Below, in pieces: positions 16,393 to 23,899 of a stretch of 64,000 nucleotides of DNA (its first letter is position 1; each line of letters opens with the position of its first letter). The DNA is taken from NCBI GenBank assembly GCA_029959665.1, contig JASCOI010000003.1, positions 1-64,000 of the forward strand, written 5' to 3'. The stretch comes from Microbacteriaceae bacterium PS02333. Its GTDB lineage: Bacteria; Actinomycetota; Actinomycetes; Actinomycetales; Microbacteriaceae. Made by a program: the position numbers and the translations under genes. Under the pieces are notes generated by a model that worked only from the letters and a program-made list of their open reading frames with translations, had not been told where the DNA came from and searched no databases.

Positions 16393-17637
16393 ATGACCAA
16401 CAAGACCGTCGTCGTCACCGGGATCGGTGCGATCACCCCTCTCGCCGCGACTGCCTCGGAGACCTGGGACGCCCTGCTCGAGGGCAAGTCCGGCATCACC
16501 AGGCTCGAAGACCCGCGCTACGCCGAGCTCGACATCCCCGTCGAGTTCGCGGGCCAGGCCCGGAACTTCATCACCGACCAGCTCACCCGCCCCGAGACGA
16601 AGCGGTTCGACCCGTCGTCGCAGCTCTCGCTCATCGCCGCGCGCGAAGCCTGGGCCGACGCCGGCATCGACAACGAGACCGTCGTCCCCGAGCGCCTCAT
16701 CGTCGACTGGGCGACCGGCATCGGCGGCGTGAACACGCTGCTCGACGCCTGGGACACCCTGCGCGAGAAGGGCCCGCGCCGCGTCCTGCCGATGACCGTG
16801 CCGATGCTCATGGCGAACGGTCCGGCAGCGGCCATCGAGATGGAGTTCGGCGCCCGTGGCGGTGCCCGGACCTACCTCTCCGCATGTGCCTCGTCCACCG
16901 AGTCCCTCGCCGAGGCGTACCGGCACGTGGCCACCGGTGAAGCCGACATCGTCATCGCCGGTGGTGCCGAAGCAGCGCTCCACCCGATGCCGCTCGCGTC
17001 CTTCGCCGCGATGCAGGCGCTCTCGCGTCGGAACGACTCCCCCGAAACCGCATCGCGTCCGTACGACGTCACGCGCGACGGCTTCGTGCTCGCGGACGGC
17101 GCTGCTGCGCTGATCCTCGAGACGAAGGAGCACGCCGAGGCCCGCGGCGCGAAGATCTACGCCGAGGTCGCCGGTGCCGGCATCACGTCCGACGCCTTCC
17201 ACATCACCGCTCCGGACCCCGAGGGCAGCGCCGCCGCCCGTGCGGTCCTCACGGCGCTCGAGCACGCCGGTGCGTCGCGCGACGACGTCGCGCACGTGAA
17301 CGCACACGCCACGTCGACCCCGGTCGGCGACATCGCCGAGTACCACGCCATGCGTCGCGTGTTCGGTGACCACCTCGACTCCGTCGTCGTCTCGGCGACC
17401 AAGGCATCCACCGGGCACCTGCTCGGTGGTGCCGGTGCGATCGAGGCGATGTTCACCGTCCTCGCGCTGCACAACCGGGTCGCGCCGCCGACGATCAACC
17501 TCACCGAGCAGGACCCGGAGATCGTGATGGACGTCGCGACCGCTCCGCGCGAGCTGCCGACTGGCGACCTGCTCGCGGTCAGCAACTCGTTCGGCTTCGG
17601 CGGCCACAACGCCGTCGTCGCGTTCCGCACGGCCTGA
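16393..17637 (+). CDS. fabF: Beta-ketoacyl-ACP synthase II
   Basis: A 414-residue condensing enzyme that elongates the acyl chain on AcpP. Active site Cys165 in LSACASSTES, His in NAHATSTPVGD and His in KASTGHLLGGAG. The ATG at 16393 gives the family's usual start (MTNKTVVVTGIG) and length; an in-frame ATG at 16363 would add ten residues not typical of the family. Last gene of the fab operon before the terminator. Confidence 0.95.
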   Translation: MTNKTVVVTGIGAITPLAATASETWDALLEGKSGITRLEDPRYAELDIPVEFAGQARNFITDQLTRPETKRFDPSSQLSLIAAREAWADAGIDNETVVPERLIVDWATGIGGVNTLLDAWDTLREKGPRRVLPMTVPMLMANGPAAAIEMEFGARGGARTYLSACASSTESLAEAYRHVATGEADIVIAGGAEAALHPMPLASFAAMQALSRRNDSPETASRPYDVTRDGFVLADGAAALILETKEHAEARGAKIYAEVAGAGITSDAFHITAPDPEGSAAARAVLTALEHAGASRDDVAHVNAHATSTPVGDIAEYHAMRRVFGDHLDSVVVSATKASTGHLLGGAGAIEAMFTVLALHNRVAPPTINLTEQDPEIVMDVATAPRELPTGDLLAVSNSFGFGGHNAVVAFRTA

Positions 17638-17670
17638 CGGCCTCACGGGCCCGAGACGCCGCCCACACGA

Positions 17671-17700
17671 CGAAACGCCGCCGGATCCGGCGGCGTTTCG
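17671..17700. terminator. Perfect 30-bp palindrome, bidirectional terminator
   Basis: The 30 bases are their own reverse complement, with AAA/TTT flanking a GC-rich core, giving a stem usable in both directions. It separates fabF (plus) from the convergent DUF3145 gene (minus). Confidence 0.85.
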
Positions 17701-17735
17701 CGTGTTCGGAGGTGTGTCGCAGCCGGGCGGGCGCC

Positions 17736-18236
17736 TCAGCCCACGCGGTGGAGCCAGACGACCGGGTTGCCCTCGGCAGCGTGACGGAACGGCTCGAGTT
17801 CGTCGTCCCAGGCCTGACCGAGCGCCAGTCGGAGTTCACGGTGCAGCTCGAGGGCGTTGCTGCCGGCGACCTCCATCGCGTAGCGCACCCGGTCCTCGGG
17901 GATCACCATGTTGCCCGTGACGTCGGTCTGCGCGTAGAAGACGCCGAGGTCGGGCGTGTGCATCCACCGGCCACCGTCGGACGCCTCGGTGGGCTCTTCG
18001 GTGACCTCGTAGCGGAGGTGCTCCCAGCCCCGCAGCGCAGAGGCGATCGCGGCGCCGGTGCCGACCTGCCCGGTCCAGGTGTACTCGGTACGCCGTGAGC
18101 CGTCCTGCGCGGGCTGGTCCAGCCAGGAGAAGTTCACGGCACGACTCATGGCGCGACCTGCTGCCCATTCGACATGGGGGCAGAGCGCGCGCGGGGAGGA
18201 GTGCACGTAGAGCACTCCTGACGCAGTCCCGGTCAT
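17736..18236 (-). CDS. DUF3145 family protein
   Basis: A 166-residue soluble protein of unknown function, starting MTGTASGVLYVHSSPRALC, the conserved opening of the actinobacterial DUF3145 family. The gene commonly follows fabF in actinobacteria, as it does here in convergent orientation, hinting at a link to lipid metabolism (inference). The ATG at 18236 has the ribosome binding site GGAGGAATC; in-frame codons upstream to 18338 lack conservation. Confidence 0.85.
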   Translation of the reverse strand: MTGTASGVLYVHSSPRALCPHVEWAAGRAMSRAVNFSWLDQPAQDGSRRTEYTWTGQVGTGAAIASALRGWEHLRYEVTEEPTEASDGGRWMHTPDLGVFYAQTDVTGNMVIPEDRVRYAMEVAGSNALELHRELRLALGQAWDDELEPFRHAAEGNPVVWLHRVG

Positions 18237-18380
18237 GATTCCTCCGATCATCAGGTGCGACTTCCCCATCGACCTGCGGAGGATCCGGTGACCAGAGCCA
18301 TCGATATCCGATTGTGATGTCCTTGCGGACACGCCCATTATGCAGCGTCTCCGCTGGGAACGGCAAGGACGTCGGCCGGA

Positions 18381-19178
18381 TCAGTGGAAGACGGCGCCGT
18401 CCCGATCGACCGGGTGCCGCTCCCCCGCCGTCACCGGGACCGACAGGCGGTTCTCCGGCGGCGGGATCGGGCAGGCGTACTGGTACGAGAACGCGCACGG
18501 TGGCAGCACCAGTTCGTTCCAGTCGAGCTCGACGTGCGCGGCGGTACCCGGGTCGGCCAGGAACAGGAACCGCCCCATCGAGTAGCTGCTGTGGACGTCG
18601 TCCTCGGGGAGCGCGCTCGTGCCGTCCTGGACGATCAGCTGCAGCCGTGCCGCTCCCCCGAACGGTGCCGACCGGACCGCGACGAGCGTGACGGCCACCC
18701 CGCCGACGGTCGTCGACACGGTGCCGGCGACCACCAACGGATCGCCTGCGGCGTCGAGGACGTCACCACGAGCCTCCAGGTCGGCGACGTCCTGTGCCGG
18801 CGTGAACCTGCCGGAACCGACCCACTCGTCGGAGCGCGGGAACCGGTCGATCGTCGCGAAGCGGGCGATCGCCTCCGACGCCGGGTCCCACACGCGGAGG
18901 GTGCGTCCGGCGACCGTGCCGGCGAACCCGTCCGGGAAGGCGACCGTCGACGGGACGACCGCCTCGTCACCGGCGACGAGGACCGTTCCGTCGACCGGGA
19001 CGCCGTCGACGACCACGCCGTCGTCCGCGGCAGCGGTCACGGTGAGTCCGCCGGCCGACGGCGCCCAGGTGCCGGGCACGGGCCAGACGGCCTGTGGGTG
19101 GTCGACCCGCTGCGCGTTCACCAGGGCCAGCGGGCCACGCGGACCGACCGCCCAGCGTTCTCGCGCGGAGGCGGTCAT
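18381..19178 (-). CDS. DUF1684 domain protein
   Basis: A 265-residue protein of the DUF1684 family. It has the conserved C-terminal features D-x-x-SYSMGRFLF and DWNELVLPPCAFSY followed by a CPIPPPENRL motif, with conserved Cys and Asn residues near the end. Function unknown. Its ATG overlaps the stop of the AI-2E transporter gene, so the two form an operon. Confidence 0.85.
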   Translation of the reverse strand: MTASARERWAVGPRGPLALVNAQRVDHPQAVWPVPGTWAPSAGGLTVTAAADDGVVVDGVPVDGTVLVAGDEAVVPSTVAFPDGFAGTVAGRTLRVWDPASEAIARFATIDRFPRSDEWVGSGRFTPAQDVADLEARGDVLDAAGDPLVVAGTVSTTVGGVAVTLVAVRSAPFGGAARLQLIVQDGTSALPEDDVHSSYSMGRFLFLADPGTAAHVELDWNELVLPPCAFSYQYACPIPPPENRLSVPVTAGERHPVDRDGAVFH

Positions 19179-20314
19179 GCCTGCTCCTGCCTCGGGTAGA
19201 TGACCTTCTGCACGATGATGATCACCGACGCGGCGATCGGCACTGCGACGAGGGCGCCGAGCACCCCGCCGATGGTGGCTCCGGCGACCGCGGCGATGAC
19301 GACGAGGGCGCCGGGGACCTGCACGGCACGGGACATGATGCGCGGGGAGATGACGTACGACTCCACCTGCATGTACACGAGGTAGTAGATCGCCGCTGCC
19401 AGTGCGGTCGCCGGCGAGGCGAAGAGGCAGAGCAGCGAGATCACGATCGCGGCACCGAGCGTCCCGACGAGCGGGATCAGGGAGCCCATGAACGCGAACG
19501 TGGCGAGCAGGACCGGCAGCGGTGCACCGATGATGAGCAGGAACACCAGGCTGAGGATCCCGTTGATCGCTGCCTGCGAGATCTGGCCGACGACGTAGCG
19601 ACCCACCGAGGAGGTCACCTCTTCGCTGACGTCGACGAAGTTCTGGCGACGAGACGCGGGCACGAAGCGGTACAGCATGCTCTTCATGCTCCGCATCGAC
19701 GCCAGGAAGTAGAGCATCAGGATGAGGACGATGAGCACGCCGGTCAGTCCGGACAAGATGCCGGAGCCGACCGCGAGGATCCCACCTCCGAGGCTCAGCA
19801 GGTTGCCCGGGTCCTCGGCGAAGGACTGGACCGACTGCAGCGCGTGCGTCAGGTCGAACGAGCCGGCGAGCTGCTTCGACAGGTTCTGCACCCAGTCCTG
19901 CTTGGAGATGTCCTCGACGATCTCCGGGAAGTTGTGCACCAGGTTCGTCGCCTGGTTGACGATGATCGGCACGACGGCGAACACGATGCCGACGAACGCC
20001 CCGAGCACCACGACGACGACCGCCAGGATCGCGGCCCACCGTGGGATGTAGCGCTCGAGGAACGTGACGAGGGGGTCGAGCCCGAGCGCGATGAACAGCG
20101 CGACGCCGATGTAGACGAGGACGGTCGACAGCTGGCCGATGAGGGCGCCTGCGAGCAGCGCGACGAGGACGCCGATGCCGCCCATGAACCCGATGCGGAA
20201 GGCGTTGACGCGCACGCCGGTGCCCGACCGGGACGCCTCGAACGTCACGTTCGGGGTCGGGCCAGGCGTCGGCTCGTCGTCGTGGTTGTTCCGCTTGCGT
20301 GTGGGGAGGTGCAC
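19175..20314 (-). CDS. AI-2E family transporter (YdiK/PerM-like)
   Basis: A 379-residue membrane protein with about eight hydrophobic segments, a pair near residues 40-95 and the others from 160 to 365. The order of segments, the large extracellular loop (about 130-185) and motifs such as GSLIPLVGTLGAAI match AI-2E family exporters/permeases. The real substrate is uncertain; family members have been linked to autoinducer-2, Na+/H+ and others. The GTG at 20314 is the first start of the frame; the start is not well supported by a ribosome binding site. Confidence 0.85.
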   Translation of the reverse strand: MHLPTRKRNNHDDEPTPGPTPNVTFEASRSGTGVRVNAFRIGFMGGIGVLVALLAGALIGQLSTVLVYIGVALFIALGLDPLVTFLERYIPRWAAILAVVVVVLGAFVGIVFAVVPIIVNQATNLVHNFPEIVEDISKQDWVQNLSKQLAGSFDLTHALQSVQSFAEDPGNLLSLGGGILAVGSGILSGLTGVLIVLILMLYFLASMRSMKSMLYRFVPASRRQNFVDVSEEVTSSVGRYVVGQISQAAINGILSLVFLLIIGAPLPVLLATFAFMGSLIPLVGTLGAAIVISLLCLFASPATALAAAIYYLVYMQVESYVISPRIMSRAVQVPGALVVIAAVAGATIGGVLGALVAVPIAASVIIIVQKVIYPRQEQA

Positions 20315-20369
20315 GTGGGGCGGGCCCGCCTTTCGAATCGTCTCGAACCCGCGGTGGGTTGCGACTACG

Positions 20370-20443
20370 TGGGGCGGGCGGGACTCGAACCCGCGATCGT
20401 TCCGTTATGAGCAGACTGCCTTGACCAGCTTGGCTACCGCCCC
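20370..20443 (-). tRNA. tRNA with CAU anticodon (elongator Met, or Ile2)
   Basis: A 74-nt cloverleaf: acceptor stem GGGGCGG/CCGCCCC, short D-stem, anticodon loop CTCATAA with CAU, five-base variable loop and T-arm GCGGGTTCGAGTCCCGC. CCA is not encoded. A CAU anticodon means tRNA-Met or tRNA-Ile whose C34 is changed to lysidine; the missing initiator features rule out fMet. The first anticodon-stem pair is a G-A mismatch. Confidence 0.85.
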
Positions 20444-20454
20444 TCGTCGGGAGC

Positions 20455-21666
20455 CTAGGCCACCGGCTCCCCACGATACAGCGACTCGAACGTCGCGAGC
20501 GTGCGGTTGATGTCGTGCGCCTCGATCATGGCCAGGCTGCGCTCTCGGAGACCGACGTAGTCCTCGTCCGAGGCCGTCAGCACCTTCGCGAGCTTGTCGG
20601 CGAGGTCGCGCTCGTCACCGGGCTCGAACAGGTACCCGTTGCCGTCGACCAGGTGCGGCAACGCCATCGAGTTCGCGACGACGACGGGCAGGCCGGACGC
20701 CATCGCCTCGAGCGAGGAGATGCTCTGGAGCTCGGCCGTCGACGGCATCGCGAACACCGTGGCGTTCGTCAGGGTGCGGAACTTCACCTCGTCGGAGACG
20801 AACCCGAGGAACGTCACCCGGTCCTCGATGCCGAGCTCCTTCGACAGCGCGGTCAGCTTCGGGATCATCTCGCCGTCACCGACGATCGTGATGCGCGCGC
20901 CGAGCTCGGCGGGGAGCAGCGGCAGTGCCCGGAACAGGACGTCGAGGTTCTTCTCCGGAGCGACGCGGCCGACGAAGACGATCTCGTTGTTCGCTGGACG
21001 CCCCTCTCGCGCGACGTAGCGGGAAGCGTCGATGCCGCACGAGATCGCGAGCACGCGCTGTCCGGCGATGGCTTCGCGGAGGTAGTCGGCGGCGAGGTTC
21101 GTCGGCGTCGTGATCGCGTCGGCGAGCCGGTAGGTGCGGGCAGCATCGTTCCACGCGATCTTCAGCGCGATCGGCAGCGTGAACCGACCGAACGGGGTGT
21201 ACTCGAGGAGGTTCTCGGGCATGAAGTGGTTCGTCGCGATGATCCGGATGCCCCGGTCGTGTGCTTCCCGGGCGACGCCGCGGCCGACGATGATGTGCGA
21301 CTGGATGTGCAGCACGTCGGGCTTGATCGCGTCGATGATGGGCGCGGTGTGCTTCCGGACGCTCCACGGCCATGCGAAGCGCAGCCAGGCGTGCAGCGGC
21401 CACTTGTACGACTTGAGCCGGTGCACGACGAGGGTGACCCCGCGGTGCTCCTCGTCGAAGGTGCCGTGGTGCCGGTTGGCGGCCGGGGCGATGATGTGGA
21501 CCTCGTGGCCGCGCTCGGCGAGGCCGACGGCGAGCTGCTCCGTGAAGGTCGCAGCGCCGTTGACGTCCGGTGAGAAGGTGTCTGCGGCGATGAGGATGCG
21601 CAGCGGGCGTCCGGTGGGGGTGGCGTCTCCTGACACGGCGGGCGTCGTCCTCTCCTGGGCCTGCAT
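20455..21666 (-). CDS. GT4-family glycosyltransferase
   Basis: A 403-residue GT-B fold glycosyltransferase. The N-terminal domain (about 20-190) has RILIAADTFSPDVNGAATFT and a His-containing acceptor region; the C-terminal nucleotide-sugar domain has FVGRVAPEKNLD and the E-x7-E motif in ELQSISSLEAMASGLPVV. Such proteins in actinobacteria include diacylglycerol and phosphatidylinositol mannosyl/glucosyltransferases, so a cell-envelope glycolipid role is likely but the acceptor is unknown. No signal peptide. Confidence 0.88.
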   Translation of the reverse strand: MQAQERTTPAVSGDATPTGRPLRILIAADTFSPDVNGAATFTEQLAVGLAERGHEVHIIAPAANRHHGTFDEEHRGVTLVVHRLKSYKWPLHAWLRFAWPWSVRKHTAPIIDAIKPDVLHIQSHIIVGRGVAREAHDRGIRIIATNHFMPENLLEYTPFGRFTLPIALKIAWNDAARTYRLADAITTPTNLAADYLREAIAGQRVLAISCGIDASRYVAREGRPANNEIVFVGRVAPEKNLDVLFRALPLLPAELGARITIVGDGEMIPKLTALSKELGIEDRVTFLGFVSDEVKFRTLTNATVFAMPSTAELQSISSLEAMASGLPVVVANSMALPHLVDGNGYLFEPGDERDLADKLAKVLTASDEDYVGLRERSLAMIEAHDINRTLATFESLYRGEPVA

Positions 21667-21789
21667 CCGGCGGGTCGCTGGTCCGACGTGCCGGGGTTGG
21701 TTTGGGTCTGAAACGCTACCGTACGCCGATGCGCGGCCGCGTCAGCCGCGCGGTGGACGGGATGCCCTCCCCCAGGGGGACGGCCTCGG

Positions 21790-22704
21790 TCAGCGCCTGG
21801 CTTCCGGGTGGTACTTCGCGAGCATGAAGACACCGGTCACCGCGATCGCTGCGGCGACGACGAACCCGACGACGGCGAACGACGGGGCGCCGGCGGCCTC
21901 GCCGAGGACGATCACGCCGATGCCGACGGCGACGATCGGGTCCACCACGGTCAGGCCGGCGATGACGAGGTCCGCGGACCCCGCCGAGTAGGCGTTCTGC
22001 ACGAAGTACCCGCCGAGCGATGCCGCGACGATGACGCCGATGATCGCCAGGACGGTGAGCCAGTCGAACGTGTGGTTGACGAACCGGTTCAGGGTGACCT
22101 TCGCCAGGGTCGCCACGAAGCCGTAGAGCACCCCGGCGCCGATGATGTAGTACAGCGCGCTCTTGTGCTTCGCGACGACGCGGAACGACACGAGGACGAG
22201 GACGAGGACCACTGCGAGGATGATCAGCACGGTCACGAGCTGGGCACGGGTGATCGGGCTCTCGTGCCCGACGAACGCCGCGATCGCGACGAACAGGCCG
22301 ACGCCGATGATGCACGTCCACACCGCGCGCCGCGCCTGTCGCCCGAGGGGGACCCCGGAGGACCGCGACGAGAACCAGGTCGTGATGACGAGCGCCACGG
22401 CGCCGAGCGGCTGGACGACGATGAGTGGTGCGTAGGTGATGCTGATCAGCTGCAGGACCACGGCGACGCCGAGCATGATCGTGCCGAGCACCCAGTACCC
22501 GCTCGAGATCAGCCCGAGGACGTGCCGGACGCTGAGGCCCTTCGACTGCTTGCCGAGGCGCGCTTCGACCCGCTTGACCCCGCGGGCCTGGAACTGGGCA
22601 CCGAGGGACAGGAACACCGCGCCGATGAGCGCGACCGGGATCATGAGCGCCTGGAACGGGGTGAGGTTGTTCACCGCGTCCGGGAGCTGGAGGTCCGTCG
22701 TCAC
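21790..22704 (-). CDS. DMT-superfamily / NIPA-like membrane transporter
   Basis: A 304-residue protein with about nine membrane helices and no large loops. The GAQFQARGVKR and YAPLIVVQPLGAVALVIT stretches are typical of the NIPA-like branch of the drug/metabolite transporter superfamily, whose animal members move Mg2+. The bacterial substrate is unknown. GTG start with TAGCCT 6 nt upstream suggests a leaderless transcript, divergent from def. Confidence 0.82.
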   Translation of the reverse strand: MTTDLQLPDAVNNLTPFQALMIPVALIGAVFLSLGAQFQARGVKRVEARLGKQSKGLSVRHVLGLISSGYWVLGTIMLGVAVVLQLISITYAPLIVVQPLGAVALVITTWFSSRSSGVPLGRQARRAVWTCIIGVGLFVAIAAFVGHESPITRAQLVTVLIILAVVLVLVLVSFRVVAKHKSALYYIIGAGVLYGFVATLAKVTLNRFVNHTFDWLTVLAIIGVIVAASLGGYFVQNAYSAGSADLVIAGLTVVDPIVAVGIGVIVLGEAAGAPSFAVVGFVVAAAIAVTGVFMLAKYHPEARR

Positions 22705-22710
22705 GCGTCG

Positions 22711-22716
22711 AGGCTA
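22711..22716 (-). promoter_or_regulatory. -10 element of the DMT transporter gene (leaderless)
   Basis: TAGCCT on the minus strand, 6 nt before the GTG at 22704. Confidence 0.45.
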
Positions 22717-22731
22717 TCCGACCGCTCCCGA

Positions 22732-22737
22732 TAACCT
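22732..22737 (+). promoter_or_regulatory. -10 element of def (leaderless)
   Basis: TAACCT, 6 nt before the ATG at 22744. Only 39 bp separate the two divergent starts, so both promoters overlap. Confidence 0.5.
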
Positions 22738-22743
22738 GGGTGA

Positions 22744-23319
22744 ATGGCCGTTCTCCCCATCCGGATCACCGGTGAACCCGTCCTGCACGACCGCGCCGAC
22801 GAGGTCACCGTCTTCGACGACGACCTGCGCTCCCTGGTGGCGGACATGTTCGAGACGATGGACCTGGCGCCTGGTGTGGGGCTCGCCGGCCCGCAGGTCG
22901 GTGTCGGCAAGCGGCTCTTCGTGTACTCATGGACCGATGATGACGGCGTGCTCTGGCGCGGCGCAGCGGTGAACCCCGTTCTGTGGATCACGCCGCCGGT
23001 GCCCGAGTCTGTTGAGGAACTGGACGAGGACGAGGAGTCCGAGGGCTGCCTCTCCATCCCCGGTGACCGGTTCCCGCTGCGCCGGAGCGACGGGGCCCTG
23101 CTGCGCGCGGTCGACGAGCACGGCGAACCGTTCGAGATCGAGGCGCACGGCTGGCTCGCGCGCATCTTCCAGCACGAGTACGACCACCTCGACGGCGTGC
23201 TCTACGCGGACCGGCTCGTGCACCCGTACTTCAAGCAGTCCCTGAAGTCCGTCAAGAAGCAGAGCTGGGGCGGCCCCGGCAAGTCCTGGCTGCCCGGCCG
23301 CGACCACCCGGAGGGCTGA
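22744..23319 (+). CDS. def: Peptide deformylase
   Basis: A 191-residue metalloenzyme that removes the formyl group from the N-terminal Met of new proteins. The three family motifs are present: GVGLAGPQVG (44-53), EGCLS with metal ligand Cys102, and HEYDH with His144, Glu145 and His148. An acidic insertion (EELDEDEESE, 91-100) precedes motif 2. Monocistronic. Confidence 0.95.
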   Translation: MAVLPIRITGEPVLHDRADEVTVFDDDLRSLVADMFETMDLAPGVGLAGPQVGVGKRLFVYSWTDDDGVLWRGAAVNPVLWITPPVPESVEELDEDEESEGCLSIPGDRFPLRRSDGALLRAVDEHGEPFEIEAHGWLARIFQHEYDHLDGVLYADRLVHPYFKQSLKSVKKQSWGGPGKSWLPGRDHPEG

Positions 23320-23350
23320 CGGAGCGTCGGGCCCGGCCTGGAGGCTCGGC

Positions 23351-23854
23351 TCAGCCCCGGTACGCCGCGATCGCGTCGCGCAGGTGCTCCATCTCCGGAT
23401 GGCCCGGGCAGTAGATCGCGAGGCCGGCGGCGGTCCGCGCCTCGGCAGCCGACTCGATCGGGGTCGTCCACGGGGCCGCCCCGGACACCGCGCAGGTCGC
23501 CGCGAGCTGCTCGATCGTCGACTCCCCCGCCGTGGCGTCCACCGCGTCCTGCTGCTGCGCCGATGCCTCGGTCCCCGTGATGCGCTGCGCCCGGCAGTCG
23601 GTCCGCTCGGCTTCCCACACCGCCGAGTAAGTCGTGAACGTCTCCGTGCGGCTCGGCACCCCGTCGTCCTGGCAGACGAACGCGAACACCATCGGTGCCG
23701 TGCCCGATGCTGCGACCGAAGAGGACGGCGTGCTGTCGACGGAGTCGTCCGGCTCGGACTCGGCCCCCGCCGTGCACGCGGCGACTCCGCTCACGACCAC
23801 GCCCGCGACCACGAGGCAGAGCGCCGCGCGGACGGTTCGACGGATGAGGTGCAC
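23351..23854 (-). CDS. Small lipoprotein, hypothetical
   Basis: A 167-residue predicted lipoprotein: Arg-rich start, hydrophobic stretch, lipobox GVAAC with Cys27, then a Ser/Asp/Glu-rich linker and a domain with four Cys residues that could form disulfides. No family recognised. The GTG start is supported by TAGCGT 6 nt upstream. It is followed by a CTGGAGGC repeat copy between it and def. Confidence 0.72.
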   Translation of the reverse strand: MHLIRRTVRAALCLVVAGVVVSGVAACTAGAESEPDDSVDSTPSSSVAASGTAPMVFAFVCQDDGVPSRTETFTTYSAVWEAERTDCRAQRITGTEASAQQQDAVDATAGESTIEQLAATCAVSGAAPWTTPIESAAEARTAAGLAIYCPGHPEMEHLRDAIAAYRG

Positions 23855-23860
23855 CTGAGA

Positions 23861-23866
23861 ACGCTA
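23861..23866 (-). promoter_or_regulatory. -10 element of the small lipoprotein gene (leaderless)
   Basis: TAGCGT on the minus strand, 6 nt before the GTG at 23854. Confidence 0.45.
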
Positions 23867-23899
23867 ACAGGCTCCGCCCCGGCGCCCGCCGTGAACCGC

